From Pseudomonadota bacterium (GTDB lineage: Bacteria; Pseudomonadota; Alphaproteobacteria; Rhodospirillales; Rhodospirillaceae): DNA of 64,000 nucleotides. The notes below the pieces were generated by a model, which made no database searches, was not told the DNA's origin, and saw only the letters and a program-made list of their open reading frames with translations. Location: assembly GCA_020160875.1 (NCBI GenBank), contig JAIUPE010000006.1:1-64000 (forward strand), given 5' to 3'. Each line of letters opens with the position of its first letter. The first letter of the stretch is position 1. The translations under genes were made by a program, and so were the position numbers. Positions 1 to 9,530 of the stretch are shown piece by piece.

Positions 1-136
1 CGGTGAAGGTCGCGTCGATCGCGTGGTCGAGATCAGCCTCAATGCCGACGAGCAGAAGATGTTTGCTCACTCCGTCGCTTCGGTGCGCGGCCTCGTCGAC
101 GGCTGCAAGAACATCGATCCGTCGCTCAAGAAGTAA
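1..136 (+). CDS. mdh: Malate dehydrogenase, C-terminal end (partial)
   Basis: The window opens inside this gene. In frame from base 2, 44 codons lead to a TAA at 134-136. The visible tail reads GEGRVDRVVEISLNADEQ and ends in NIDPSLKK, which matches the last helix region of the lactate-dehydrogenase-like malate dehydrogenases of alphaproteobacteria. The enzyme interconverts malate and oxaloacetate with NAD in the TCA cycle. The catalytic and NAD-binding parts lie outside the window, so the call rests on this short tail and on the directly following sucCD genes, since mdh-sucC-sucD is the usual order in this class. Confidence 0.85.
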   Translation, partial: GEGRVDRVVEISLNADEQKMFAHSVASVRGLVDGCKNIDPSLKK

Positions 137-166
137 TCCCACGCTCCTCTCGCAAAGCGGAACAAC

Positions 167-1366
167 ATGAATATTCACGAGTACCAAGCGAAACAGGTGC
201 TGAAGAAGTACGGCGTACCTGTTCTCCCGGGCGGCGTGGCTTACACGGCCGAAGAAGCGGCGAAAGTCGCCGAAAGCCTTCCCCAGGGCGTCTATGTGGT
301 CAAATCGCAGATCCATGCGGGCGGCCGCGGCAAAGGCAAGTTCAAGGAAGCCGAAGCGGGCGGTAAGGGCGGCGTGCGCGTCGTCAAATCCGTCGCCGAG
401 GTGAAGGAAAATGCCGCGCAGATGATCGGTCGCACGCTGGTCACGATCCAGACCGGCGACGCCGGCAAGCAGGTGAAGCGCGTTTACATCGAAGCGGGCT
501 GCAACATCACCCGCGAGCTGTACCTCTCCATGCTCGTCGACCGCACCACATCGCGCGTCACCATCATGGCCTCGACCGAAGGCGGCGTGAACATCGAAGA
601 CGTCGCTCATGAAACGCCGGAAAAAATCTTCCTGCAAAGCATCGATCCCGCCACGGGCATCCAGGGCTTCCACTGCCGCAAGATCGCCTTCGCGCTCGGC
701 TTGTCGGACAAGCAGGTGAAGTCGGCCACGAAGCTGCTCACCGCGCTGTACAAGGCGTTCATCGACACCGACGCTTCCATGCTGGAAATCAACCCGCTGG
801 TCGTCACGGGCGAAGGCGAAGTCCTGCCGCTCGATGCGAAGATGAACTTCGATTCCAACTCGCTCTACCGTCATCCGGAAATCGTCGAATTGCGCGACGA
901 GGATGAAGAAGATCCGATGGAACTCGAGGCCTCGAAGCACGACCTCAACTACATCAAGCTCGACGGCTCCATCGGTTGCATGGTGAACGGCGCGGGTCTG
1001 GCGATGGCCACCATGGACATCATCAAGCTCTACGGCGGCGAGCCGGCGAACTTCCTCGATGTCGGCGGCGGCGCGACGCGTGAACGCGTCACCACCGCGT
1101 TCAAGATCATCCTGTCCGATCCGAACGTCGAAGGCATTCTGGTCAACATCTTCGGCGGCATCATGCGTTGCGACGTCATCGCCGAAGGCGTTGTCGCTGC
1201 GGCCCGTGAAATCAGCCTCAACGTTCCTCTAGTTGTGCGTCTCGAAGGCACGAATGTGGAATTGGGCAAGAAAATCATGGCCGATTCCGGTCTCCCCATC
1301 ATTACCGCCGACAATCTCGCGGACGCCGCGCAGAAGGTCGTTAAGGCCGTGAAGGAGGCCGCATAA
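167..1366 (+). CDS. sucC: Succinyl-CoA synthetase (ADP-forming), beta subunit
   Basis: The 399-residue product forms the nucleotide-binding half of succinyl-CoA synthetase, which couples succinyl-CoA cleavage to ATP formation in the TCA cycle. The N-terminal [12 protein letters not shown] and the [10 protein letters not shown] loop near residue 50 belong to the ATP-grasp domain. The C-terminal CoA-ligase domain shows GGGATRERV (about 300) and [15 protein letters not shown] (about 327). Length matches the family (about 390-400). The ATG lies 30 bases after the mdh stop, and the TAA is followed directly by the sucD ATG with no gap, so the two subunits are translationally coupled. Confidence 0.98.
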   Translation: MNIHEYQAKQVLKKYGVPVLPGGVAYTAEEAAKVAESLPQGVYVVKSQIHAGGRGKGKFKEAEAGGKGGVRVVKSVAEVKENAAQMIGRTLVTIQTGDAGKQVKRVYIEAGCNITRELYLSMLVDRTTSRVTIMASTEGGVNIEDVAHETPEKIFLQSIDPATGIQGFHCRKIAFALGLSDKQVKSATKLLTALYKAFIDTDASMLEINPLVVTGEGEVLPLDAKMNFDSNSLYRHPEIVELRDEDEEDPMELEASKHDLNYIKLDGSIGCMVNGAGLAMATMDIIKLYGGEPANFLDVGGGATRERVTTAFKIILSDPNVEGILVNIFGGIMRCDVIAEGVVAAAREISLNVPLVVRLEGTNVELGKKIMADSGLPIITADNLADAAQKVVKAVKEAA

Positions 1367-2242
1367 ATGGCCGTCCTGATCAACAAGAACACGAAGGTCA
1401 TCTGCCAGGGTTTCACCGGCAGTCAGGGTACCTTCCACTCCGAACAGGCGATCGCCTACGGGACCAAGATGGTCGGCGGCGTGACGCCCGGTAAGGGCGG
1501 CACCACGCATCTCGACCTCCCGGTGTTCGATACGGTTGCCGATGCGAAAGCCAAGACGGGTTGCGATGCGACGGTCATCTACGTGCCGCCGCCGTTTGCC
1601 GCCGACGCGATCCTGGAAGCCATCGACGCTGAGATCCCGCTCGCGGTGTGCATCACCGAAGGCATCCCCGTGCTCGACATGGTGCGCGTGAAGCGCGCTT
1701 TGCAGGGCTCGAAAACGCGTCTCGTCGGTCCGAACTGTCCGGGCGTCATTACCCCGGGCGAATGCAAGATCGGCATCATGCCCGGTCACATTCACCAGCG
1801 CGGCAAGATCGGCATCGTGTCGCGTTCCGGCACGCTGACTTATGAAGCCGTCGCGCAGACGACCGCGGCCGGTCTCGGTCAGACGACCTGCATTGGGATT
1901 GGCGGCGATCCCGTCAACGGCACCAATTTCATCGACTGCCTGGACATGTTCCTCGGCGACGATGAAACGCAAGGTATCATCATGATCGGTGAAATCGGCG
2001 GTACGGCCGAAGAAGACGCCGCTGCGTTCTACAAGGCCGCGAAGAAGAAGAAGCCCATCGTCGGCTTCGTCGCGGGCTCGACCGCGCCTCCGGGCCGCCG
2101 CATGGGCCACGCCGGCGCCATCATCTCGGGCGGCAAAGGCACGGCGGACGCGAAGTTCGAAGCCATGCGTTCGGCCGGCTTCATGGTCGCCGACTCGCCG
2201 TCGGCGCTCGGCTCCACCATGGTGAAAGCTCTGAAAGGATAA
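1367..2242 (+). CDS. sucD: Succinyl-CoA synthetase, alpha subunit
   Basis: The 291-residue alpha subunit binds CoA and carries the phosphorylated histidine. The CoA-binding Rossmann fold shows [15 protein letters not shown] near residue 15. The phospho-histidine lies in [19 protein letters not shown] near residue 248. Length is normal. The start codon abuts the sucC stop (TAAATG). The stop codon TAA at 2240-2242 overlaps the first base of the next ATG, so a membrane-enzyme gene is translationally coupled to the TCA genes here. Confidence 0.98.
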   Translation: MAVLINKNTKVICQGFTGSQGTFHSEQAIAYGTKMVGGVTPGKGGTTHLDLPVFDTVADAKAKTGCDATVIYVPPPFAADAILEAIDAEIPLAVCITEGIPVLDMVRVKRALQGSKTRLVGPNCPGVITPGECKIGIMPGHIHQRGKIGIVSRSGTLTYEAVAQTTAAGLGQTTCIGIGGDPVNGTNFIDCLDMFLGDDETQGIIMIGEIGGTAEEDAAAFYKAAKKKKPIVGFVAGSTAPPGRRMGHAGAIISGGKGTADAKFEAMRSAGFMVADSPSALGSTMVKALKG

Positions 2243-2766
2243 TGATGATGTCGCGGTTTCTCCGCGCGGCGTCGCTCGCCGCGGCCATTGCTTGCGTCAC
2301 GGCGCCTGCCATGGCTGCGGACGATCCTTCTCTTTTCACCGTTGGCGCCGGTCTTTGGGACGTCAACTTCAACTATGATCATCAGGTGCTTGAAGGCCGC
2401 TTTGAATTTCAAAGCGGCCTCGGCCTGTTCGAGACCGATTCGTTCGGCGGCTTGAAACCCATGGTCGGCCTCATGGCCAACACCTTGGGCAGCAAGTTTG
2501 TCTACGGCGGTTTCGCGGCGCCGTTCGACCTCGGCGGCAACCAGCGTTGGTACTTCACGCCGTCTGCGGGTGTCGGCGCGTATTCGCGCGGCGCCGGCCT
2601 TGATCTTGGCGGCACGTTCGAATTCCATCTTGGCGTCAATCTTGCCTATGCCGTCACGAGCGGTAGCCGCGTGGGCCTCTACCTCACCCACATCTCGAAC
2701 GCCGGCATCAACGGCCATAACCCGGGTGAGAACTCGCTGCTTCTCACATGGGCATTTGCGCTCTAA
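2242..2766 (+). CDS. PagL-like lipid A 3-O-deacylase (acyloxyacyl hydrolase family)
   Basis: This 174-residue protein has a signal peptide ([17 protein letters not shown]..., cleavage likely after AMAA near residue 25) and alternating aromatic and polar stretches typical of an 8-stranded outer-membrane barrel. Near the C terminus LTHISNAGINGHNPGENSL carries the His-x-Ser pair and a Glu 13 residues after the His, close to the His/Ser/Glu triad of PagL. PagL removes the 3-O-linked acyl chain of lipid A. The protein ends in Leu within WAFAL, as for barrel proteins. The ATG at 2242 overlaps the sucD stop; ATGs at 2245 and 2248 are equally possible. Substrate and activity are inferred from the motif only. 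Confidence 0.8.
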   Translation: MMMSRFLRAASLAAAIACVTAPAMAADDPSLFTVGAGLWDVNFNYDHQVLEGRFEFQSGLGLFETDSFGGLKPMVGLMANTLGSKFVYGGFAAPFDLGGNQRWYFTPSAGVGAYSRGAGLDLGGTFEFHLGVNLAYAVTSGSRVGLYLTHISNAGINGHNPGENSLLLTWAFAL

Positions 2767-2783
2767 GCGCATGTCTTTTTATG

Positions 2784-2812
2784 AAATCACGGGCGCAGGC
2801 CGTCCGTGATTT
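2784..2812 (+). terminator. Hairpin after the pagL-like gene, overlapping the next start codon
   Basis: AAATCACGG (2784-2792) and CCGTGATTT (2804-2812) form a perfect 9-bp stem with an 11-base loop, followed by TTATC. It looks like an intrinsic terminator for the upstream operon, although the T-run is short. The 3' arm contains the only possible start codon (GTG 2806) of the sulfotransferase gene, and its AGG Shine-Dalgarno lies in the loop. Confidence 0.55.
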
Positions 2813-3480
2813 TATCAACCGAGAAGAAGTTCATCTTCATCCATGTGCCCAAGGCGGCGGGCACTTCGGTTCACGGCGCGCTGTCCCATCTCGATGTTTT
2901 TCACGCGGTGCGGCATGGCGATGCCAAGTCGCGCGAGACGCGGGCCGTCGCGTGCGGTTTACCCGCCGGAGCCGCCATCTTCAGCCAACATACCGCGGCG
3001 AAAACGGTGATCCAGGTGCTGGGTCCCGCAGTTTACAGCTCTTATTACACCTTTTGTTTCGTGAGGAACCCGTGGGACGTCGCCGTTTCCTGGTTCCACT
3101 ACCGCCTTCATAATCCACAGATCGACGGCCACGGCGACGCCGATGCCGCGGGGACCTTCGAGGCCTACGTCCGGCATGTACTCGCCGGTAAAGACGGCCC
3201 GCGTTGGGTCGGTTTGCAGCACCCCTTCGTCACGGACGCAGCCGGGGGTCTGGCTATGACCTTCGTTGGCCGCCACGAATCCCTTGCCGCCGACTTCGCC
3301 AAGGTGACCGGGGACCTCAGTCTCGAGGCGCTACCCCTGGATCACCTCAATCAGAGCTACCACGCCCCTTGGGCCAGTCTTTACAGCCCTGAGACGTTCG
3401 CCCTGGTGGCTGGGCTCGTGGCGCGCGATGCGGCGCTTTTCGGGTACCCCACCGACCCCGCCGCCTATGGGATCGTATGA
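2806..3480 (+). CDS. Sulfotransferase family protein
   Basis: The 224-residue product begins with FIFIHVPKAAGTSVHGAL, the 5'-phosphosulfate (PAPS) binding loop of the sulfotransferase family 2 / Stf-type fold. A second motif, FVRNPWDVAVSWFHYRL (about 86-102), matches the 3'-phosphate-binding Arg/Ser region. Such enzymes transfer sulfate from PAPS to sugars or lipids. There is no signal peptide, so it should act in the cytoplasm. The frame is closed by TGA at 2782-2784, so GTG 2806 is the only reasonable start; AGG lies 6 bases upstream. The acceptor is unknown. Its position beside a lipid A deacylase suggests an envelope glycolipid, which is inference. Confidence 0.8.
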   Translation: MILSTEKKFIFIHVPKAAGTSVHGALSHLDVFHAVRHGDAKSRETRAVACGLPAGAAIFSQHTAAKTVIQVLGPAVYSSYYTFCFVRNPWDVAVSWFHYRLHNPQIDGHGDADAAGTFEAYVRHVLAGKDGPRWVGLQHPFVTDAAGGLAMTFVGRHESLAADFAKVTGDLSLEALPLDHLNQSYHAPWASLYSPETFALVAGLVARDAALFGYPTDPAAYGIV

Positions 3481-3540
3481 ACAGCGCGCATCGCTGACAT
3501 GCAGTTGGCCTGAAAGGCTCGGTTTTTCATGGGTAACTCG

Positions 3541-3569
3541 TTGTCACACACAGTCTTTTCGTCTAAGAC
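3541..3569 (+). promoter_or_regulatory. Candidate sigma-70 promoter upstream of sucA
   Basis: TTGTCA (3541-3546) followed after 17 bases by TAAGAC (3564-3569) gives a fair -35 and a weak -10 box. It lies in the 256-base gap between the sulfotransferase and sucA, which holds no convincing gene. The gap also contains a weak stem CCCTTAG/CTAAGGG (3632-3638 and 3650-3656). The case is by position and box match only. Confidence 0.3.
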
Positions 3570-3736
3570 TCGCCGCGAGGGTTGGCGCCGGGTGGCACGG
3601 CCCGGATTGACGCTGCATCGGGGCGATCCCACCCTTAGTTCTCAACGATCTAAGGGGCCGGAAGGGCTGACCGGCGGCGCGATGTCCGGGGTGGAGACGT
3701 CTCCTGCGGCCCGAAAATTTCCCGGCCCCCTCCAGA

Positions 3737-6691
3737 ATGGACCGTAAAGGGACCTCTAACGTGGACGCTTCCTTTCTAACCGGCTCAAATGCCGTCTTTA
3801 TCGGCGAATTGTACGCCGCCTATCTCAAGAACCCGGCGTCGGTCGACGCGAGCTGGGCGAGCTTTTTCCAAGACATGGGCGATGACGCCCAGGACCTGTT
3901 GAACGAACTGTCCGGCGCGAGTTGGGCCCCCTCGGACGCGACCATTATCGGCGCGGCTGGGGACGCGGCCCCGGCGAAGGCCGACGGCAAGAGCAAGGCC
4001 GCTGCGGCTCCCGCGGGCGACAGTGCCGCGATCTTGAAACAGGCTGAAGATTCCATTCACGCGCTGCAACTGATCCGCGCTTATCGTGCGCGCGGTCACC
4101 AGGTCGCTGTGCTCGATCCGCTTGCCCTCGGCAAAAAGGAAAGCCACCCCGAGCTCGACCATAAGACGCATGGTTTCACCGATGCCGATCTCGACCGCGA
4201 GATCGTGCTGGGTGGCGTGCTCAACATGCAAAAGGCGACGCTGCGTCAGATCATCGACGCATGCCGTCAGACCTACTGCGGCACCATCGGCGTCGAGTTC
4301 CATCACATCCAGCATCCGAAGCACCGCGACTGGCTCGTGAAGCGCTTCGAGAAGGACCGTCTCGAGCCGGCATTCTCGAAGGAGGGCAAGAAAGCCATCC
4401 TCGAACGTCTCACGGAAGCCGAAGGGTTCGAGAAATTCCTCGGCATCAAGTACACCGGCACCAAGCGCTTTGGTCTCGACGGTGGCGAAGCGACGATCCC
4501 GGCGCTCGAACAAGTCATCAAGCGCGGCGGGCAACTGGGCCTCAAACAGGTCGTTATCGGCATGGCCCATCGCGGCCGTCTCAACGTGCTTGTGAACCTC
4601 ATGCACAAGCCGTTCTCGGCGCTGTTCTCCGAATTCCAGGGCAACTCGCCCAATCCTGAATCCGTCGAGGGTTCGGGCGACGTGAAGTACCACCTCGGCA
4701 CGTCAGCCGACCGCGAATTCGACGGCAATGTCGTGCACCTGTCGCTCACCGCGAATCCGTCGCACCTCGAAGTCGTCGATCCTGTCGTGCTCGGTAAGGT
4801 TCGCGCCAAGCAGGAGCAGATGGGCGATACCGGCCGCAAGCAGGTCATGGGTCTCCTGATCCATGGTGACGCGGCCTTCGCGGGCCAGGGCATCATCGCC
4901 GAGTGCTTCGGTTTCTCGCAGATCGAAGGCTATACGACGGGTGGTACGCTCCACTTCGTCATCAACAACCAGATCGGTTTCACCACGACGCCGCGCTACT
5001 CGCGCTCGGGCCTCTATTGCACCGACATCGCTAAAATGGTCGAGGCGCCGATCTTCCATGTGAATGGTGACGATCCGGAAGCCGTCGTGTACTGCGCGCG
5101 TCTTGCTATGGAATTCCGCCAGGAATTCGGCATCGACGTCGTGATCGATATGGTCTGCTACCGCCGTTTCGGTCACAACGAGGGCGACGAGCCGAAGTTC
5201 ACGCAGCCGCTCATGTACAAGAAGATCGAAGGTCACATCTCGACCCGGACGATCTACGCCAAGCAGCTCGTCGATGAAGGCGTGTTCACGCAGGCCGAAG
5301 CCGACGCGATGATGGCGCGTTTCATGCACATGATGGAAGCGGACTTCGAATCCGCCTCCAGCTTCAAGCCGAACAAGGCCGACTGGCTCGAAGGTGCGTG
5401 GAAAGGCCTCGCGCAGATGGGCGAGGAAGAAGAATACCGCGACGACAAGACCGGCGTGTCCACCGATCTCCTCAAGGAAGTCGGCCTCGCGCTGTGCACG
5501 GTTCCCGACGGTGTCGCCGTCAACCCGAAGATTTCGCGCCAGCTCAAGAGCAAGAAAGAGTCCATCGAGACCGGCAAGGATATCGACTGGGCGACGGCGG
5601 AGGCATTGGCCTACGGCACGCTCTGCGTCGAAGGCACGCCCGTGCGCCTTTCCGGTCAGGACTGCGGCCGCGGCACTTTCTCGCAGCGTCAGTCGGTGAT
5701 CATCGATCAGAACACCGAAAACCGCTTCCAGCCGCTCAACAACATCCGTCCGGGCAAACAGGCACACTACGAAGTCATCGACAGCCCGCTGTCGGAGCTT
5801 TCGGTGCTTGGCTTCGAATACGGCTACAGCCTCGCCGATCCGAACACCCTGGTGCTTTGGGAAGCGCAGTTCGGCGACTTCTCCAACGGCGCTCAGATGA
5901 TCATCGACCAGTTCGTCAACTCGGGCGAAAGCAAGTGGCTGCGCCTCTCGGGCCTCGTCATGTTGCTGCCGCACGGTTACGAAGGTCAGGGTCCCGAGCA
6001 CTCCTCGGCCCGCATGGAACGCTATCTGCAACTTTCGGCCCAGGACAACTGGCAGGTCTGCAATCTCACGACGCCGGCGAATTACTTCCACGCCCTGCGC
6101 CGTCAGATGCGCCGCAATTTCCGTAAACCGTTGGTCATCATGACCCCGAAGTCACTGCTGCGTCACAAGCGCTGCGTCTCGACGCTCGCGGACATGGCCG
6201 AGCAGTCGAGCTTCCAGCGCGTGTACGGCGAAGCCGAGAAGATCGCTGCGCCCGCGAAAGTGCGCCGCGTCGTGGTCTGCACCGGCAAGGTCTACTACGA
6301 CCTTCTCCAGGTTCGCGAAGAGAAGGGCATCGACGATGTCGCCATCGTGCGCGTCGAACAGCTCTATCCGTGGCCGAAGGAAACGCTGGGCCGCGAACTG
6401 GCGAAGTACAAAAACGCCGAAGTGATCTGGTGCCAGGAAGAGCCCGCGAACATGGGCTCCTGGACCTTCATCGACCGCCGCCTCGAGTACGCGCTCGACG
6501 GCATCGATATCAAGGCGAAGCGTCCGGTGTACGCAGGCCGTCCGCCTGCGGCCTCGCCGGCAACCGGCCTCATGAAGAACCATGTGCGCGAGCAGAATCA
6601 GCTGTGCGAGTGGGCGCTTCTGACGCCGGTCGACCAAATCCCGCAGCCGTTCCGACGCATCTCGCGCGTCGGCAAGATGGCCGCAGAGTAA
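3737..6691 (+). CDS. sucA: 2-oxoglutarate dehydrogenase E1 component
   Basis: The 984-residue thiamine-diphosphate enzyme decarboxylates 2-oxoglutarate and passes the succinyl group to the E2 lipoyl arm. The N-terminal segment FLTGSNAVFIGELYAAYL is the E1 N-terminal domain. MAHRGRLNVLVNLMHK (about 275), GDAAFAGQG (about 376) and RRFGHNEGDEP (about 480) are core dehydrogenase motifs. The C-terminal part matches the OGDH transketolase-like and C-terminal domains. Length fits alphaproteobacterial SucA. ATG 3737 has almost no ribosome site; GTG at 3761 is preceded by AAAGGGA at 3746-3752 and may be the true start, which would give 976 residues. Confidence 0.97.
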   Translation: MDRKGTSNVDASFLTGSNAVFIGELYAAYLKNPASVDASWASFFQDMGDDAQDLLNELSGASWAPSDATIIGAAGDAAPAKADGKSKAAAAPAGDSAAILKQAEDSIHALQLIRAYRARGHQVAVLDPLALGKKESHPELDHKTHGFTDADLDREIVLGGVLNMQKATLRQIIDACRQTYCGTIGVEFHHIQHPKHRDWLVKRFEKDRLEPAFSKEGKKAILERLTEAEGFEKFLGIKYTGTKRFGLDGGEATIPALEQVIKRGGQLGLKQVVIGMAHRGRLNVLVNLMHKPFSALFSEFQGNSPNPESVEGSGDVKYHLGTSADREFDGNVVHLSLTANPSHLEVVDPVVLGKVRAKQEQMGDTGRKQVMGLLIHGDAAFAGQGIIAECFGFSQIEGYTTGGTLHFVINNQIGFTTTPRYSRSGLYCTDIAKMVEAPIFHVNGDDPEAVVYCARLAMEFRQEFGIDVVIDMVCYRRFGHNEGDEPKFTQPLMYKKIEGHISTRTIYAKQLVDEGVFTQAEADAMMARFMHMMEADFESASSFKPNKADWLEGAWKGLAQMGEEEEYRDDKTGVSTDLLKEVGLALCTVPDGVAVNPKISRQLKSKKESIETGKDIDWATAEALAYGTLCVEGTPVRLSGQDCGRGTFSQRQSVIIDQNTENRFQPLNNIRPGKQAHYEVIDSPLSELSVLGFEYGYSLADPNTLVLWEAQFGDFSNGAQMIIDQFVNSGESKWLRLSGLVMLLPHGYEGQGPEHSSARMERYLQLSAQDNWQVCNLTTPANYFHALRRQMRRNFRKPLVIMTPKSLLRHKRCVSTLADMAEQSSFQRVYGEAEKIAAPAKVRRVVVCTGKVYYDLLQVREEKGIDDVAIVRVEQLYPWPKETLGRELAKYKNAEVIWCQEEPANMGSWTFIDRRLEYALDGIDIKAKRPVYAGRPPAASPATGLMKNHVREQNQLCEWALLTPVDQIPQPFRRISRVGKMAAE

Positions 6692-6704
6692 TTTGAAATA
6701 ACAA

Positions 6705-6729
6705 GCGCGCGCCAGGAGAAGGCGCGCGC
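6705..6729 (+). repeat. Intercistronic GC hairpin between sucA and sucB
   Basis: GCGCGCGCC (6705-6713) pairs with GGCGCGCGC (6721-6729) around the loop AGGAGAA, then GGAATTTT follows. The 9-bp GC stem is very stable. It may be a partial terminator or an mRNA-stabilising element that tunes the sucA to sucB ratio. The loop resembles a Shine-Dalgarno but lies too far from the sucB ATG (6752) to serve it. Confidence 0.6.
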
Positions 6730-6751
6730 GGAATTTTAGCTGGGGACGAAG

Positions 6752-8020
6752 ATGGCTGAGATCAAAGTGCCGACACTGGGCGAATCCGTGAGCGAAGCGA
6801 CGGTCGCGAAGTGGTTCAAGAATGTGGGCGACGCGGTGGCGATGGATGAGCCGCTGGTGGAGCTTGAAACCGATAAAGTGACCGTGGAAGTGCGCGCGGA
6901 AAGTGCCGGCACACTGGCGGAAATCGTCGCCGGTCCGGGCAGCGAAGTCGCTGTCGGCGCCGTGCTCGGCGTCCTCGGCGCTGCCGGTGCCGCGCCGGCG
7001 AAGAAGGCCGAACCCGCGAAGGCCGCCGCCGCGCCGGCCAAGGCCGCTCCGGCTCCCGCCGCGAAGCCCGCCGCTCCGGCGCCGGCGCCCGCCGCCGCGA
7101 AACCGCCCGCGCCGCCGAAGGCCGCGCCGGTGAAGACCAGCATCGAATCCGACTATCCGCTCGCCCCGTCCGTGCGTCACCTGGTGGACGACCACGGCCT
7201 CGACCCGAAGAAAATCCCGGCGACGGGCAAGGGTGGCCGTCTGACGAAAGCCGACGTGCTGAAGTTCATCTCGTCCGGCCCCGACCGCGCCGGCAAGGCT
7301 TACGTGCCCGATCGCGGCCCGGCCGAAGAGCGCGTGAAGATGACGCGTCTGCGCAAGCGTATCGCCGAGCGTCTGAAGGAAGCTCAAAACACCGCCGCGA
7401 TGCTCACCACTTTCAACGAAGTCGACATGTCGGCGGTGATGGCGCTGCGCAACAAGTTCAAGGACGCCTTCGAGAAGAAGCACGGCGTGAAGATGGGCTT
7501 CATGTCCTTCTTCGTGAAAGCCTGCGTCGCGGCGCTGAAGGAACTCCCGGCGGTGAACGCCGAGATCCAGGGCGACGACATCGTCTACAAGAACTTCTAC
7601 GACATCGGTGTCGCCGTCGGCACGCCGCAGGGCCTCGTGGTGCCGGTCGTGCGCGATGCGGACGACAAGGGTTTTGCCGAGATCGAAGCGGAAATCGCGG
7701 GCCTCGGCCGCCGCGCCCGCGACGGCAAGCTGACCATCGAAGATATGACGGGCGGCTCGTTCACCATCACCAATGGCGGGATCTACGGCTCGATGCTCTC
7801 GACGCCGATCCTGAATACCCCGCAGTCGGGCATCCTTGGCATGCACAACATCAAGAACCGCGCCGTGGTTCTGGATGACGGCAGCATCGTCTCGCGTCCG
7901 ATCATGTATCTCGCGCTGTCCTACGATCACCGCATCGTCGACGGCCGCGAAGCGGTCACCTTCCTCGTGCGCGTCAAGGAGTGCCTCGAGGACCCGAGCC
8001 GCCTGCTCATCGAAACCTAA
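6752..8020 (+). CDS. sucB: 2-oxoglutarate dehydrogenase E2, dihydrolipoyl succinyltransferase
   Basis: The 422-residue E2 core of the complex moves the succinyl group to CoA. An N-terminal lipoyl domain carries the lipoylated Lys42 in [10 protein letters not shown] long Ala/Pro/Lys linker (about 83-125) is followed by the E3/E1-binding domain ([20 protein letters not shown], about 132-150). The catalytic domain ends with [16 protein letters not shown], with active His393 and Asp397. The single lipoyl domain is usual for SucB. It lies 60 bases after sucA and upstream of lpd, so the genes for all three subunits of the complex are together. Confidence 0.97.
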   Translation: MAEIKVPTLGESVSEATVAKWFKNVGDAVAMDEPLVELETDKVTVEVRAESAGTLAEIVAGPGSEVAVGAVLGVLGAAGAAPAKKAEPAKAAAAPAKAAPAPAAKPAAPAPAPAAAKPPAPPKAAPVKTSIESDYPLAPSVRHLVDDHGLDPKKIPATGKGGRLTKADVLKFISSGPDRAGKAYVPDRGPAEERVKMTRLRKRIAERLKEAQNTAAMLTTFNEVDMSAVMALRNKFKDAFEKKHGVKMGFMSFFVKACVAALKELPAVNAEIQGDDIVYKNFYDIGVAVGTPQGLVVPVVRDADDKGFAEIEAEIAGLGRRARDGKLTIEDMTGGSFTITNGGIYGSMLSTPILNTPQSGILGMHNIKNRAVVLDDGSIVSRPIMYLALSYDHRIVDGREAVTFLVRVKECLEDPSRLLIET

Positions 8021-8033
8021 CACGCTCCTCCCA

Positions 8034-8053
8034 CCTCCCCCGGCAGGGGGAGG
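8034..8053. repeat. Perfect C/G palindrome between sucB and lpd
   Basis: CCTCCCCC (8034-8041), loop GGCA, then GGGGGAGG (8046-8053). This perfect 8-bp palindrome is a common short intergenic type in GC-rich alphaproteobacteria. It sits in the 80-base sucB-lpd gap and is followed by further G-rich sequence and a short T-run, so it could weaken transcription into lpd. Confidence 0.6.
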
Positions 8054-8100
8054 GCGGGGAGGGGGTCGTTTTCTGTTTTTCTGCGAATAGGACACTGCTC

Positions 8101-9519
8101 ATGGCAGACACTTTTGACGTCATCGTTATCGGCGGTGGCCCCGGCGGCTACGTCTGCGCGTTGCGCGCGGCGCAGCTCGGTCTCAAAGCGGCTGTGGTGG
8201 AAAGCCGCGGCGCGCTCGGCGGCACCTGCACCAATGTCGGCTGCATTCCCTCCAAGGCGCTGCTGCAGTCCTCGCACTTCTACGAAGAAGCCAACCACGG
8301 TTTCGCCGCCCACGGCATCAAGGTCGGTAAGCTCGAGCTCGATCTTCCCACCATGATGGCCCGCAAGGATGACGTGGTGAAGCAGAACACCTCCGGCATC
8401 GAGTTCCTGCTCAAGAAGAACAAGGTCGCTTACCTCAAGGGATTCGGCAAAATCACCAAAGCCGCGCGCGGCGCTCATCAGGTCCTGGTGAAGGGCCTCG
8501 ACGGTAAGGAAGAGACCTACACGGCCAAATATGTGGTCATTGCGACGGGCTCGGAAGTCACGCCGCTGCCGGGCCTTACCATCGACGAGAAGCAGGTCGT
8601 CTCTTCGACCGGTGCGCTCGTGCTCCCCAAGGTGCCGAAGTCGATGATCGTCATCGGCGCCGGCGTCATCGGGCTGGAGATGGGTTCGGTGTGGCGCCGC
8701 CTCGGCGCGGAAGTCACCGTCGTCGAATATCTCGATTTCATCCTGCCGCCGATGGACGGCGAAGTGCGCAAGCAGGCGCAGCGCATCCTCGAAAAGCAGG
8801 GCATGAAGTTCAAGCTCGGCACCAAGGTTACCGCCGCGAAGCCGGGTAAGGACGGCGTCGCCGTCACGATGGAGCCCGCCAAGGGCGGCGCGGCTGAAAC
8901 CGTGAACGCCGAAGTCGTGCTGGTATGCGTGGGCCGCCGTGCGTTCACGGGCGGTCTCGGCCTCGCCGAAATCGGTGTGAAGGTCTCGAACCGCGGCTTC
9001 GTGGAAGCCGACGAAAACTATCAGACCAACGTCGAAGGTATCTTCGCCATCGGCGACGTCATCGGCGGCCAGATGCTTGCGCACAAGGCCGAGGATGAAG
9101 GCGTTGCGGTCGCGGAAATCCTCGCGGGTCAACCGGGCCACATCAATTACGAAGCCATCGCGGGTGTCGTTTATACGTGGCCGGAAATCGCCGGAATCGG
9201 CGCGACCGAGGAGCAGCTCAAGGAAAAGGGCATCGCTTATAAGGTCGGCAAGTTCCCCTTCACCGCCAACGGCCGCGCGCGCGCCAATGGCGATACGGAC
9301 GGCTTCGCGAAAATCCTGGCCGATGAAAAGACCGACCGCGTGTTGGGCTGCCACATCGTCGGTCCCGCCGCCGGCGATCTGATCATGGAAGTCGCGGTGG
9401 CCATGGAGTTCGGCGCGTCGAGCGAAGACATCGCCCGGACCTGCCACGCTCACCCGCAACTCGGCGAAGTCGTCAAGGAAGCCGCCCTCGGCGCCGATAA
9501 GCGCGCGCTGCACATTTAA
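8101..9519 (+). CDS. lpd: Dihydrolipoyl dehydrogenase (E3)
   Basis: The 472-residue FAD enzyme re-oxidises the lipoyl arm of the 2-oxoglutarate dehydrogenase complex with NAD. The FAD fold shows [20 protein letters not shown] (8-27). The redox disulfide is Cys43/Cys48 in [15 protein letters not shown]. The NAD fold shows [19 protein letters not shown]. The C-terminal dimer interface has the catalytic His451 and Glu456 in HPQLGE. The start chosen is ATG 8101 ([13 protein letters not shown]). The frame stays open upstream to 7981, but that stretch overlaps sucB and is unlike the family. Confidence 0.97.
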   Translation: MADTFDVIVIGGGPGGYVCALRAAQLGLKAAVVESRGALGGTCTNVGCIPSKALLQSSHFYEEANHGFAAHGIKVGKLELDLPTMMARKDDVVKQNTSGIEFLLKKNKVAYLKGFGKITKAARGAHQVLVKGLDGKEETYTAKYVVIATGSEVTPLPGLTIDEKQVVSSTGALVLPKVPKSMIVIGAGVIGLEMGSVWRRLGAEVTVVEYLDFILPPMDGEVRKQAQRILEKQGMKFKLGTKVTAAKPGKDGVAVTMEPAKGGAAETVNAEVVLVCVGRRAFTGGLGLAEIGVKVSNRGFVEADENYQTNVEGIFAIGDVIGGQMLAHKAEDEGVAVAEILAGQPGHINYEAIAGVVYTWPEIAGIGATEEQLKEKGIAYKVGKFPFTANGRARANGDTDGFAKILADEKTDRVLGCHIVGPAAGDLIMEVAVAMEFGASSEDIARTCHAHPQLGEVVKEAALGADKRALHI

Positions 9520-9530
9520 GAGCTGGGTCA

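Noticed and set aside
3529..3747. A 72-codon frame in the gap before sucA
   Set aside because: No ribosome site, no hydrophobic or domain pattern, and it overlaps the sucA start.
6152..8095. A 647-codon open frame on the minus strand across sucA and sucB
   Set aside because: It is antisense to clear TCA genes and Arg/His-rich without motifs; a shadow of GC-rich codon use.
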